NCBI GenBank assembly: GCA_030616535.1
Contig: JAUWXE010000052.1
Span: 1 to 7,495 of the forward strand
Origin: Candidatus Aerophobota bacterium
GTDB lineage: Bacteria; Aerophobota; Aerophobia; Aerophobales; AE-B3A
Direction of reading: 5' to 3'
DNA length: 7,495 nucleotides
Below are positions 1 to 6,180 of the stretch, piece by piece. Each line of letters begins with the position of its first letter. Position 1 is the first letter of the stretch. The position numbers and the translations under genes are program-made. The notes below the pieces were generated by a model. It was not told the DNA's origin. It made no database searches and was given only the letters and a program-made list of their open reading frames with translations.

Positions 1-705
1 AATCTGGCGAGCTTCCTTTATGGGGGCCTTTCGGTCTCGAGGACGTTTTGGTAACATATCACCCAGCAGATCTTGAAAGTTCATCCCCATCTGTTCTACT
101 CCGGCACTACTGAATATCTCTATCATGGGAGTGAACTTATCGGTTGCCTTGATCTCAATCAATCTATCTTCCAGTTCTTTATTTTTCAGTTTCTCTCTTA
201 ACCTTTTTCTGGTGTTCTTTGCTTTTTTAATTCGCTCATCCTCCTCAAGCTCTCCTTCTTTGTGGGAAATTGAGGTACTTTTGGGAAGAGGAAGAAGGAT
301 ATCCAGAAGTCTTTCTTCGGTCAATTTCTTCGCCTTCTCCCTTACTTTTTTCATCATCTCCATTTGCACTGTGTGTACTGCTACATTGGTAAGGTCCCTC
401 ACCATGGACTCTACATCCCTTCCCACATAACCTACTTCGGTGTATTTGCTTGCCTCCACCTTTATGAGAGGAGCCTGGGCCAGTTGAGCTAACCTTCTGG
501 CAATCTCTGTCTTTCCTATGCCTGTCGGGCCTATCATGATGATATTCTTGGGAGCTATTTCGTCTCTAAGCTTAGGAGGGAGCTTTTGTCGTCGCCATCT
601 ATTCCGCAGAGCAATTGCCACCGCACGCTTAGCATCATCCTGCCCTATAATATATTTGTCCAATTCCTTCACTATCATAGGAGGAGTAAGCCATTTTTCC
701 CTCAT
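1..705 (-). CDS. hslU: HslU (ClpY), ATPase subunit of HslUV protease, C-terminus cut by window edge
   Basis: AAA+ unfoldase that feeds proteins in an ATP-dependent way into the HslV peptidase in the cytoplasm. My own translation of the minus strand gives 235 open codons reaching base 1. It starts MREKWLTPPMIVKELDKYII and carries Walker A GPTGIGKTEIARRLA (residues 59-73), the substrate-gripping pore loop GYVGRD (92-97) and the charged intermediate (I) domain from about residue 110. It ends in IFSSAGVEQMGMNFQDLL (197-214) and KEARQI, typical of HslU just before the second half of the AAA+ module. Walker B, sensor residues and the C-terminal tail that docks into HslV lie outside the window. I chose the ATG at 705 because GAGGAG lies six bases upstream; the in-frame ATG at 711 directly abuts that SD. 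It is the last visible gene of the topA-xerC-hslV-hslU run, 61 bases after hslV. Identity is near certain. Confidence 0.97.
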   Translation of the reverse strand, partial: MREKWLTPPMIVKELDKYIIGQDDAKRAVAIALRNRWRRQKLPPKLRDEIAPKNIIMIGPTGIGKTEIARRLAQLAQAPLIKVEASKYTEVGYVGRDVESMVRDLTNVAVHTVQMEMMKKVREKAKKLTEERLLDILLPLPKSTSISHKEGELEEDERIKKAKNTRKRLREKLKNKELEDRLIEIKATDKFTPMIEIFSSAGVEQMGMNFQDLLGDMLPKRPRDRKAPIKEARQI

Positions 706-711
706 TTTCAT

Positions 712-717
712 CTCCTC
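712..717 (-). promoter_or_regulatory. Ribosome binding site deciding the hslU start
   Basis: GAGGAG on the minus strand. It sits six bases before the ATG at 705 and directly against the in-frame ATG at 711, so it favours the start at 705 (MREKW) over the one two codons longer (MKMREKW). Confidence 0.7.
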
Positions 718-766
718 AAGGTTTTAAGTAGTGTTAATCGCTAAAAAAGACTTTTTGATCCTCTTT

Positions 767-1297
767 TTATTTTAACTCCTCAACACTAATCTGATTATTA
801 GTATAAATACAGATAGAGGCGGCTATAGCCATGGCTGTCTCCACGATTTTTCTGGGGGGGTAATCGGTGTGGTCAGCCAAAGCTTGAGCTGCTGCCTGGG
901 CAAAGCCGGCTCCTGAGCCGATGGCTACTACTCTGTCATCAGGTTCGATTACATCTCCGTTACCTGAGATAATAAAAGACTTTTCCTTGTCAGTCACAAT
1001 CATTAAAGCCTCGAGTCTGCGCAATATCTTATCTTGCCGCCAGTCTTTTGCCAGCTCTAACGAAGCACGGGCAAGATTCCCCTGGTATTGTTCAATCTTC
1101 TTTTCGAACCTCTCAAAGAGGGTAAGAGCATCAGCAATAGCTCCAGCAAAGCCGGCTAAAATGCGTCCTTTATAAAGTCTCCTTATCTTCTGAGCCTTGT
1201 GTTTCATAACTATGTTCTCAAAAGTTACCTGCCCATCACCGGCAATAGCCACTTTGTCCTTATCTCTCACTGCCAAGATAGTAGTCGAACGAATCAT
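767..1297 (-). CDS. hslV: HslV (ClpQ), threonine peptidase subunit of HslUV
   Basis: Proteasome-like N-terminal nucleophile peptidase. It forms double hexameric rings capped by HslU and degrades unfolded proteins in the cytoplasm. The 176 residues match the usual family length. The N-terminus is MIRSTTILAVRDKDKVAIAG, so the catalytic threonine is inferred to be T5, exposed by removing MIRS. Other active-site residues are visible: D21 in AGDGQ, K37 in KHKAQK and S128 in AIGSGAG. The C-terminal motif ICIYTN is intact and the chain ends in VEELK. The segment GSGAG has alanine where many relatives have glycine, which is probably harmless. The start is supported by AAAAGGAGG ending four bases before the ATG. 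The gene starts 11 bases after the xerC stop and its SD overlaps that stop, which suggests coupled translation. The partner hslU follows immediately. Confidence 0.97.
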   Translation of the reverse strand: MIRSTTILAVRDKDKVAIAGDGQVTFENIVMKHKAQKIRRLYKGRILAGFAGAIADALTLFERFEKKIEQYQGNLARASLELAKDWRQDKILRRLEALMIVTDKEKSFIISGNGDVIEPDDRVVAIGSGAGFAQAAAQALADHTDYPPRKIVETAMAIAASICIYTNNQISVEELK

Positions 1298-1301
1298 CTA
1301 A

Positions 1302-1306
1302 CCTCC
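1302..1306 (-). promoter_or_regulatory. hslV ribosome binding site next to the xerC stop
   Basis: GGAGG, within AAAAGGAGGT on the minus strand, lies four bases before the hslV ATG. The extended A-rich part overlaps the xerC TAA (1309-1311), so ribosomes ending xerC arrive on the hslV start region. Confidence 0.75.
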
Positions 1307-1308
1307 TT

Positions 1309-2184
1309 TTATGCTCTGGGATGAGTGGTTTGATAAATCTCCTTGAGTCTTCTGGTGTTTAAATGGGTATAGATCTGAGTGGTGGAGAGCCGTTCGTGAC
1401 CTAAAAGTTCCTGGATACTGCGTATATCCGCCCCCCGGTTCAAAAGATGAGTAGCAAAGGAGTGGCGCAGTATGTGTGGACCAGCTGCCTTTTGGATGTT
1501 GGCTAATTCCAGGTATTTATTCATTTTTTTTCGTAAAGACCTGTCGGAGAGTCTCCCTCCGAATCTATTGACGAAAATGGCATTTACTCCGGACTTTACT
1601 TTATCTTTTCTCATTGGTAAATATGTCGTTAGTGCTTTAACGGCGTAACTTCCCACCGGTATAATCCTTTCTTTAGAGCCTTTACCCAGAACTTTCACTG
1701 TCTCTGACCCAAAGTCAATATTCTCAACCTCAAGATTTACTAACTCAGCCGCTCTCATTCCGGTGGCGTATAAAAGCTCCAGAATCGCCCTATCCCGCAG
1801 GTGAATAAAATCTTCTCCTTCTGCTGCATTGAGAAGTCTTTGCACTTCTTCCTCCTCCAGATACACTGGGATTTTTCTTCCCCGTTTTGGGCCTCGCATC
1901 CCCGAGAGAGGGAAAGACTCAAGATGTCCCTTTAAATAGAGAAAATAAAAGAAGCTTCGTAAAGAAGCTACTCTGCGGGCCAGAGTAGATTTTCTTCTTT
2001 CTTTTTTCTGAAGAGACCCCAGATACCCTCGTACCGTGGGATAGCCTACTTCTCTCAAATCTTTCTTCTGAGAAAGAAGAAATTTAAAAAAATCCTTTAT
2101 ATCACTGGTATAGCTTTTAACCGTCGACAGAGAAAGATTTTTTTCCTCTTCCAGGTAACGATGAAATCTATCCAGCCAATCTAT
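1309..2184 (-). CDS. xerC: Tyrosine recombinase XerC-like, start codon uncertain
   Basis: Site-specific recombinase of the XerC/XerD (CodV) type, which resolves chromosome dimers at dif during division. Numbering from the ATA at 2184 (291 residues), the catalytic set is complete: R144 (ATGMRAAEL), K168 (GKGSKER), H237 and R240 (PHILRHSFATH), H263 (LLGHERLSTTQ) and the nucleophile Y272 (IYTH). The C-terminus ends HPRA as in XerC. The first normal start codon in frame is a TTG at 2058, but it would remove about 42 residues of the core-binding domain. The open frame before it reads IDWLDRFHRYLEEEKNLSLS and continues to YTSDIKDFFKFLLSQKK, which is typical Xer N-terminus. That frame opens right after the topA stop with no ATG, GTG or TTG. 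Either ATA at 2184 is used (GGAG lies seven bases upstream), or an ATG at 2197 is joined through a one-base shift in the A6 run. Context supports XerC rather than an integrase: it sits between topA and hslV. Confidence 0.93.
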   Translation of the reverse strand: MDWLDRFHRYLEEEKNLSLSTVKSYTSDIKDFFKFLLSQKKDLREVGYPTVRGYLGSLQKKERRKSTLARRVASLRSFFYFLYLKGHLESFPLSGMRGPKRGRKIPVYLEEEEVQRLLNAAEGEDFIHLRDRAILELLYATGMRAAELVNLEVENIDFGSETVKVLGKGSKERIIPVGSYAVKALTTYLPMRKDKVKSGVNAIFVNRFGGRLSDRSLRKKMNKYLELANIQKAAGPHILRHSFATHLLNRGADIRSIQELLGHERLSTTQIYTHLNTRRLKEIYQTTHPRA

Positions 2185-2187
2185 TTT

Positions 2188-4323
2188 TTAGCTCCATCTT
2201 CTTTTCATTATTTTAAAAGGAACTCTGCCCAGTTTGAGCTCCTCAACCAAAAACTCTTCCATTCTTTTTCCACACTCTGGACACTTTAAACCATTCTTAA
2301 CCTTTACCAAATAAGGATTCCCGCAATGGCGACAATTTTCTGCCACCGGTTCGGCTCTGGTGACAAACCGGCATTGGGGAAATCTCGAACAGCCATAGAA
2401 AATACTACCCTTTTTGGACGATCTCTCTATGATCTCTCCCCCGCAGCCCGGGGAAGGACACCTAACTCCTGTCTTTTGAGCTACTTCCCTGGTGTTCTTA
2501 CAGCGAGGATAATTAGAACAAGCAAGAAATTCTCCGTAGCGGCCGAATTTAAGAACCATTTCCCCTCCACATTTCTCACATTTAAGGGATGAGGTTTTCC
2601 ATCCCCCTTTTTTAATATCTCTCATCCTTTGTTCAGCCACATCTAGATCTTTTTTAAAATGATCGTAAAAATCGCCCACTAAAACTGTCCAGGATCTTTC
2701 TCCCTGTTCCACTGCATCTAAACCTTCCTCCATCCGGGCAGTGAAATGAGGGTCGAGAATAGAAGAGAAACTGTCCACCAGAAGATCATTCACCACTCTG
2801 GCCAGGCGTGTAGGAATAAACCAACCTTTAGCAGATTTCACATAACCTCTTCTCTTAATGGTGAAGATAATGGGCGCATAAGTACTCGGTCTTCCGATTC
2901 CCTTTTCTTCCAGGGTTTTAACCAGGCTAGCCTCAGTGTATCGGGGAGGTGCTTTGGTAAATTGCTGTTTTGAGGTAAGCTCTTCTAACTTTAATTTCTC
3001 ATTTTCTTTGACCGCTGGTAGACTCTGTTCTTTTTCGCCTTTCTCTTTATAAATTAGAAGATAGCCGGGAAATTTAATTTTTCTACCTTCGGCTTTAAAA
3101 AGATATACTCCTCCCTGAATCTCCACTTCAACTGTGTCTATAACCGCCTTTTCCATTTGAGAGGCGATAAATCTTCTCCAGATGAGTTCGTAGAGTTTAT
3201 AATGGGGATCTGATAAGTGCTTTTTGACTTTGTCTGGGTCGCGCTTGATCCTGGTGGGTCGTATAGCCTCGTGAGCATCCTGACTCGATTTTTTGTTCCT
3301 GTAATAAGGGATTTTTGAGGGTAGAAATTCCTCTCCTAGCTTTTTCTTTATATACTCTCGCGCCTCCTTTTGCGCTTCTTTAGCCACCCGGACAGAATCT
3401 GTTCGCATATAGGTAATGAGACCCACTCTTCCCTCAGGTCCAATCTCCTGGCCCTCGTAAAGATCCTGGGCTAGTTTCATGGTGCGGGCTGCCGAAAATC
3501 TCAGATGATAAGCGGCTGTCTGCTGTAAGGTGCTGGTGGTAAAGGGAGGTTGAGGAGATTTTTTCTTCTCCTCTTTTCTTATCGTTACAATCTGGTAGCT
3601 CTCGTCCTTTATCTTTTCCGCAATTTCCTTTACCTCAGCTTCGCTACGTATCCTTACCTTTTGGCTATCGATTAGGGAGAGCTTTGCCTCGAGGCAAGCC
3701 TTTTTATAAGATAATCCAAATCTGGCCTTTACTATCCAATACTCTTCGGAAACGAACTTTTCTATCTCTTTTTCCCGCTCGCAGATAAGCCGAACTGCTA
3801 CCGACTGGACCCTTCCGGCAGAGAGTCCTCTCTTTACCTTCTCCCAGAGTAGAGGCGATATCTTATATCCCACTAATCTATCTAATAATCTTCTTCCCTG
3901 CTGAGCCTCCACTTTGTTAAGGTCGATCTGGCCTGGGTTTTCAATGGCCTCGCGGATAGCTTTCCTGGTGACCTGATTGAAAATTATTCTTGCCTTGTCC
4001 GGATGAGCTAGCTCCTGGGAAAGATGCCAGGAAATCGCCTCTCCCTCTCTATCTAAATCCGTAGCCAGATAGATTTTTTCCATCTGGCTGCTTAAATCCT
4101 TTAATTTCTTTACTACTTTCCCTTTTCCCGGGATTATGCGGTAGGTCGGTTTAAACCCATTTTCTATATCTATCCCCAAATTTTTCCTGGGCAGGTCTTT
4201 TATATGTCCATAGCAGGACTCCACCCGAAAATCCTTACCCAGGAACTTATTTATGGTTTTAGCCTTGGCCGGCGATTCTACAATGACCAAATTTTTAGGC
4301 ATCTCAAGTCCCGCTTTTCCCAT
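2188..4323 (-). CDS. topA: DNA topoisomerase I (type IA)
   Basis: Relaxes negative supercoils by cutting one DNA strand through a 5'-phosphotyrosine. In the 711 residues the Toprim domain comes first, with NLVIVESPAKAKT (catalytic E16) and the metal-binding ATDLDREGEA (D89, D91, E93). The active-site tyrosine is Y305 in GLITYMRTDS, and GIGRPSTYAPII (475-486) is the conserved domain IV motif. Three four-cysteine zinc-binding modules follow: C582/C585/C602/C608, C622/C627/C645/C651 and C664/C667/C681/C684. The middle one has the wider spacing CPSPGC. The start is not settled. The ATG at 4323 has no SD, while M8 at 4302 begins MPKNLVIVESPAK, the usual family start, with GGGA six bases upstream. 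I suspect 4302. The gene begins the leftward operon with its own promoter-like sequence, and its stop abuts xerC in the same frame. Confidence 0.97.
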   Translation of the reverse strand: MGKAGLEMPKNLVIVESPAKAKTINKFLGKDFRVESCYGHIKDLPRKNLGIDIENGFKPTYRIIPGKGKVVKKLKDLSSQMEKIYLATDLDREGEAISWHLSQELAHPDKARIIFNQVTRKAIREAIENPGQIDLNKVEAQQGRRLLDRLVGYKISPLLWEKVKRGLSAGRVQSVAVRLICEREKEIEKFVSEEYWIVKARFGLSYKKACLEAKLSLIDSQKVRIRSEAEVKEIAEKIKDESYQIVTIRKEEKKKSPQPPFTTSTLQQTAAYHLRFSAARTMKLAQDLYEGQEIGPEGRVGLITYMRTDSVRVAKEAQKEAREYIKKKLGEEFLPSKIPYYRNKKSSQDAHEAIRPTRIKRDPDKVKKHLSDPHYKLYELIWRRFIASQMEKAVIDTVEVEIQGGVYLFKAEGRKIKFPGYLLIYKEKGEKEQSLPAVKENEKLKLEELTSKQQFTKAPPRYTEASLVKTLEEKGIGRPSTYAPIIFTIKRRGYVKSAKGWFIPTRLARVVNDLLVDSFSSILDPHFTARMEEGLDAVEQGERSWTVLVGDFYDHFKKDLDVAEQRMRDIKKGGWKTSSLKCEKCGGEMVLKFGRYGEFLACSNYPRCKNTREVAQKTGVRCPSPGCGGEIIERSSKKGSIFYGCSRFPQCRFVTRAEPVAENCRHCGNPYLVKVKNGLKCPECGKRMEEFLVEELKLGRVPFKIMKRRWS

Positions 4324-4353
4324 GGGTGATTTGTGGTTAGTTTGCTCAAGAGT

Positions 4354-4381
4354 AACATAGGACAGAAAAAAATTTTGTCAA
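4354..4381 (-). promoter_or_regulatory. Probable topA promoter (sigma70 type)
   Basis: On the minus strand a perfect -35 box TTGACA (4381-4376) is followed by a 16-base spacer rich in T and a -10 box TATGTT (4359-4354), four of six matches to consensus. Transcription would begin near 4347, giving a leader of roughly 25 to 45 bases before either topA start. It fits a separate promoter for topA-xerC-hslV-hslU, since the next gene upstream ends about 200 bases away. This is inferred from sequence only. Confidence 0.55.
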
Positions 4382-4385
4382 GGAC

Positions 4386-4414
4386 TTGGCTTTAATCAGA
4401 GTTTTCTGTATAAT
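4386..4414 (+). promoter_or_regulatory. Promoter-like sequence facing right, back to back with the topA promoter
   Basis: TTGGCT (4386-4391), a 17-base spacer and a perfect TATAAT (4409-4414) on the plus strand. It points away from topA towards the short plus-strand ORF at 4467 and then against the barrel gene. Its -35 box lies four bases from the -35 box of the topA promoter on the other strand. It may be the surviving promoter of a lost gene, a source of antisense RNA, or a chance match in AT-rich DNA. Confidence 0.4.
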
Positions 4415-4466
4415 CACAAAAATAACTAAGTTGTTTTAAAAATAAAAGTAAAATTAACTTGGTTAT

Positions 4467-4568
4467 ATGATGGGAACAATTGAAATTTTCAGAGAACAGA
4501 ATTTATGGTGGAAAGAAGGAATTTCACTTAAGGGTATGATTGAGCGCAATATCTCCTGGTTGCACTAG
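4467..4568 (+). pseudogene. Relict N-terminus of an AAA ATPase (AAA_14/DUF4143-like), 33 codons
   Basis: The only plus-strand reading with protein-like content, in the gap between topA and the barrel gene. It reads MMGTIEIFREQNLWWKEG, then MIERNISWLH and a TAG. An EQN-x-WW motif followed by a stretch like IERDI is, from memory, the usual beginning of a large group of AAA ATPases with a C-terminal DUF4143 domain, ahead of their Walker A. After the TAG the same frame continues HLLPYLKKKRK, which also fits those proteins, but that part overlaps the end of the opposite-strand barrel gene and may be chance. No Walker A or later domain remains and there is no good SD. A promoter-like sequence lies about 50 bases upstream. 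The most likely reading is a decayed, truncated gene; a short real peptide cannot be excluded. Confidence 0.4.
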
Positions 4569-4579
4569 CATTTGCTTCC

Positions 4580-5044
4580 TTACTTGAAAAAGAAACGAAA
4601 ACCTAGGGCGGCTTCTCCTTTAACTTTTGATTCCGGAGTTAACTGAAGCACGGGAGCGACTTCCAAAAAGAAATCAAAGGGTACCGCATCGAAAAGGTAT
4701 TCCAGGCCGGCAATGGTTCTTATCCCAATCTCATTGTCTTCGTCTTCTTTTAATTTAGCTTCTATGCCTAGTCCATAGAAAACTGGCAATCGACCATTTT
4801 TCACCGGTAAAAGGTCAAAATTATGCCAGAGATAATCGGCGTGCAGTTCTGTTTCCTTCTTTTTCCAGCCAAGGGCAATCTCCAGGGCATTAGTTTCCTT
4901 AGTCCAGAATTTCATGCTTATCCCGGTGGGATCGTCTATAATGAACCCCAGCCCAAAAGTGCCTTCTTGCTGTGCGTGCCCTGATAAGCTCACCAACATT
5001 AGCATGATGCCTGCAAGTACAATTACTATCCCTTTTTTTGCCAA
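4580..5044 (-). CDS. Small secreted protein, likely outer-membrane beta-barrel (DUF3996-like)
   Basis: The 154-residue protein has a clear signal peptide: MAKKG, a hydrophobic core IVIVLAGIMLMLVSL, and a cleavage site after SGHA before QQEG (around residue 24). The mature part of about 130 residues has no further hydrophobic helix. It consists of alternating strands such as GTFGLGFIIDDPTGISMKFW, YGLGIEAKL, IGIRTIAGLEYLF and FDFFLEVAPVLQL, ending GFRFFFK. This pattern suggests a small barrel of about eight strands in the outer membrane; the C-terminal aromatic run resembles a barrel assembly signal, though the last residue is lysine rather than phenylalanine. The motif DPTGIS followed by LHADYLWHNFDL reminds me of the DUF3996 family; I cannot confirm this. 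The function is unknown. The start is a TTG supported by AAAGGAGG five bases upstream. It follows dprA by 44 bases and interrupts the usual dprA-topA pair. Confidence 0.8.
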   Translation of the reverse strand: MAKKGIVIVLAGIMLMLVSLSGHAQQEGTFGLGFIIDDPTGISMKFWTKETNALEIALGWKKKETELHADYLWHNFDLLPVKNGRLPVFYGLGIEAKLKEDEDNEIGIRTIAGLEYLFDAVPFDFFLEVAPVLQLTPESKVKGEAALGFRFFFK

Positions 5045-5049
5045 TTTCT

Positions 5050-5057
5050 CCTCCTTT
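5050..5057 (-). promoter_or_regulatory. Strong ribosome binding site fixing the TTG start of the barrel gene
   Basis: AAAGGAGG on the minus strand, five bases before the TTG at 5044. It places a typical signal peptide (MAKKG) at the N-terminus, so the non-ATG start is well supported. Confidence 0.75.
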
Positions 5058-5088
5058 CAGACTATCGTTATATAGCTCTTTCCTCCCG

Positions 5089-6180
5089 TTATCTTTTGCA
5101 GAATAACTTGCCGGGTAGTTCTCTTACCATTCCTTTTATCTGGAGTCTCATTAAAAGCTCACCCACCTTAGAAGCGGGAAATCTACTGAGTTTCACCAAC
5201 AGGTCAATGTGGGAAGGTTCCTCTTTCAAGAGATTAAAGATCTTCTTCTCCTCAGGAGATAATGAAAGGTTCTCAGTTTCAATCCTTTCTTTTTTAAGCT
5301 GGGCAAGCTCTGAAAAATTCAGTTCCTCCAGCACATCCTCCACCGACTCCACCAATTTGGCGCCCTCTTTGATTAGCCCGTTAGTTCCGTGGCTGTTGGG
5401 GTTGTTGATACTTCCGGGGACAGCAAAGACATCTCGACCCTGATCCAGGGCAAAATTGGCCGTAATTAAAGCGCCGCTTTTTAAGGGGGCCTCCACTACC
5501 AGAACTCCTTTGCTGAGTCCGCTGATTATGCGATTTCGTTGAGGAAAGTGCGGGGCCTCAGGCTCCTCCCCCAGAGAAAATTCCGAGATCACTGCTCCTT
5601 TTTTGATAATTTCTTCCATCAAGCCCCGATTCTCAGGAGGATAGACTATATCTACTCCACACCCTAAGACAGCCATGGTCCTTCCCCCTGCCTCTAGAGC
5701 TCCCCGATGAGCCTCGGTATCAACACCTCTGGCCATCCCGCTGACAATACTAACTCCTTCTCTAGCCAGGTCTCGAGCCAATCTTCGAGTAGTAAGTTTT
5801 CCATACACAGTGGCTCTTCTGGTTCCCACTATGGCCAGAGCATCGGCGTCTTGCTTTTCTAGTGTGCCTCTGACGTAAAGAAGAAAGGGAGGGTCAAAGA
5901 TAGTCTTGAGATTTACGGGATAGCGGGGGTCTTTAAAGCTAATCACCTCTATGCCAAGTTCCTCTATTTGCTTTAGGTCCTTATCAATCTCTATTTTGTC
6001 TATCTGGTGGGTTATAGAAGCAACCACTTTTCCCTTGAGACCGGGTATACGGGATAGAGCTTGGGGTGAGGCAGAAAGAACCTTCTCCGGACCCCCAAAA
6101 TGCTCTACCAGTTGCCGACATGTTTGGGGGCCAAGATGGGAAAGTTTACTTAACAATATCCAGTCTCGATAGGAGCTCAT
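5089..6180 (-). CDS. dprA: DprA (Smf), DNA-processing protein
   Basis: Cytoplasmic protein that binds incoming single-stranded DNA and loads RecA on it during transformation; it is also widespread in bacteria not known to be competent. The 363 residues show the full three-part layout. An N-terminal helix-hairpin-helix/SAM-like domain (about 8-55) contains LSHLGPQTC and SRIPGLKG. The Rossmann-like core (about 83-280) contains DPRYPVNL, AIVGTRRAT (116-124), SGMARGVDTEAHRGAL (147-162), FPQRNRIISGLS (212-223) and KSGALITANFALDQGRDVF (234-252). A C-terminal winged helix (about 305-363) follows. The ATG overlaps the stop of the DUF1015 gene as ATGA, so translation is probably coupled; the start region MSSYRDWILLSKL suits the family. 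No competence genes are visible nearby, so a role in natural uptake cannot be concluded. Confidence 0.96.
   Translation of the reverse strand: MSSYRDWILLSKLSHLGPQTCRQLVEHFGGPEKVLSASPQALSRIPGLKGKVVASITHQIDKIEIDKDLKQIEELGIEVISFKDPRYPVNLKTIFDPPFLLYVRGTLEKQDADALAIVGTRRATVYGKLTTRRLARDLAREGVSIVSGMARGVDTEAHRGALEAGGRTMAVLGCGVDIVYPPENRGLMEEIIKKGAVISEFSLGEEPEAPHFPQRNRIISGLSKGVLVVEAPLKSGALITANFALDQGRDVFAVPGSINNPNSHGTNGLIKEGAKLVESVEDVLEELNFSELAQLKKERIETENLSLSPEEKKIFNLLKEEPSHIDLLVKLSRFPASKVGELLMRLQIKGMVRELPGKLFCKR

Noticed and set aside
125..727. Plus-strand open frames of 101 and 69 codons
   Set aside because: They lie opposite hslU, have serine- and phenylalanine-rich low-complexity translations, and the minus strand encodes unmistakable HslU motifs.
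741..765. Possible hairpin with a T-run between hslV and hslU on the minus strand (AAAAAGA ... TCTTTTT)
   Set aside because: The stem has only one G-C pair and a loop of about 11 bases, too weak for an intrinsic terminator, and hslU should be co-expressed with hslV.
2185..2190. TopA-XerC fusion by reading through the in-frame TAA
   Set aside because: The two proteins are in the same frame, but TopA ends naturally after its last zinc module and basic tail, and such a fusion is not known to me; a start problem in xerC is simpler.
4418..4437. Inverted repeat AAAATAAC-TAA-GTTGTTTT as a terminator for the barrel gene
   Set aside because: Almost only A-U pairs; in the minus-strand RNA it contains a C-A mismatch, so it would be unstable. 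No convincing terminator is visible in this gap.
5060..5090. TATATAA upstream of the barrel gene as a -10 box
   Set aside because: No acceptable -35 box is found 16 to 18 bases upstream; co-transcription with dprA is as likely.
5096..5443. Plus-strand open frame of 115 codons
   Set aside because: It is a shadow of dprA, whose core and winged-helix motifs are all on the minus strand.
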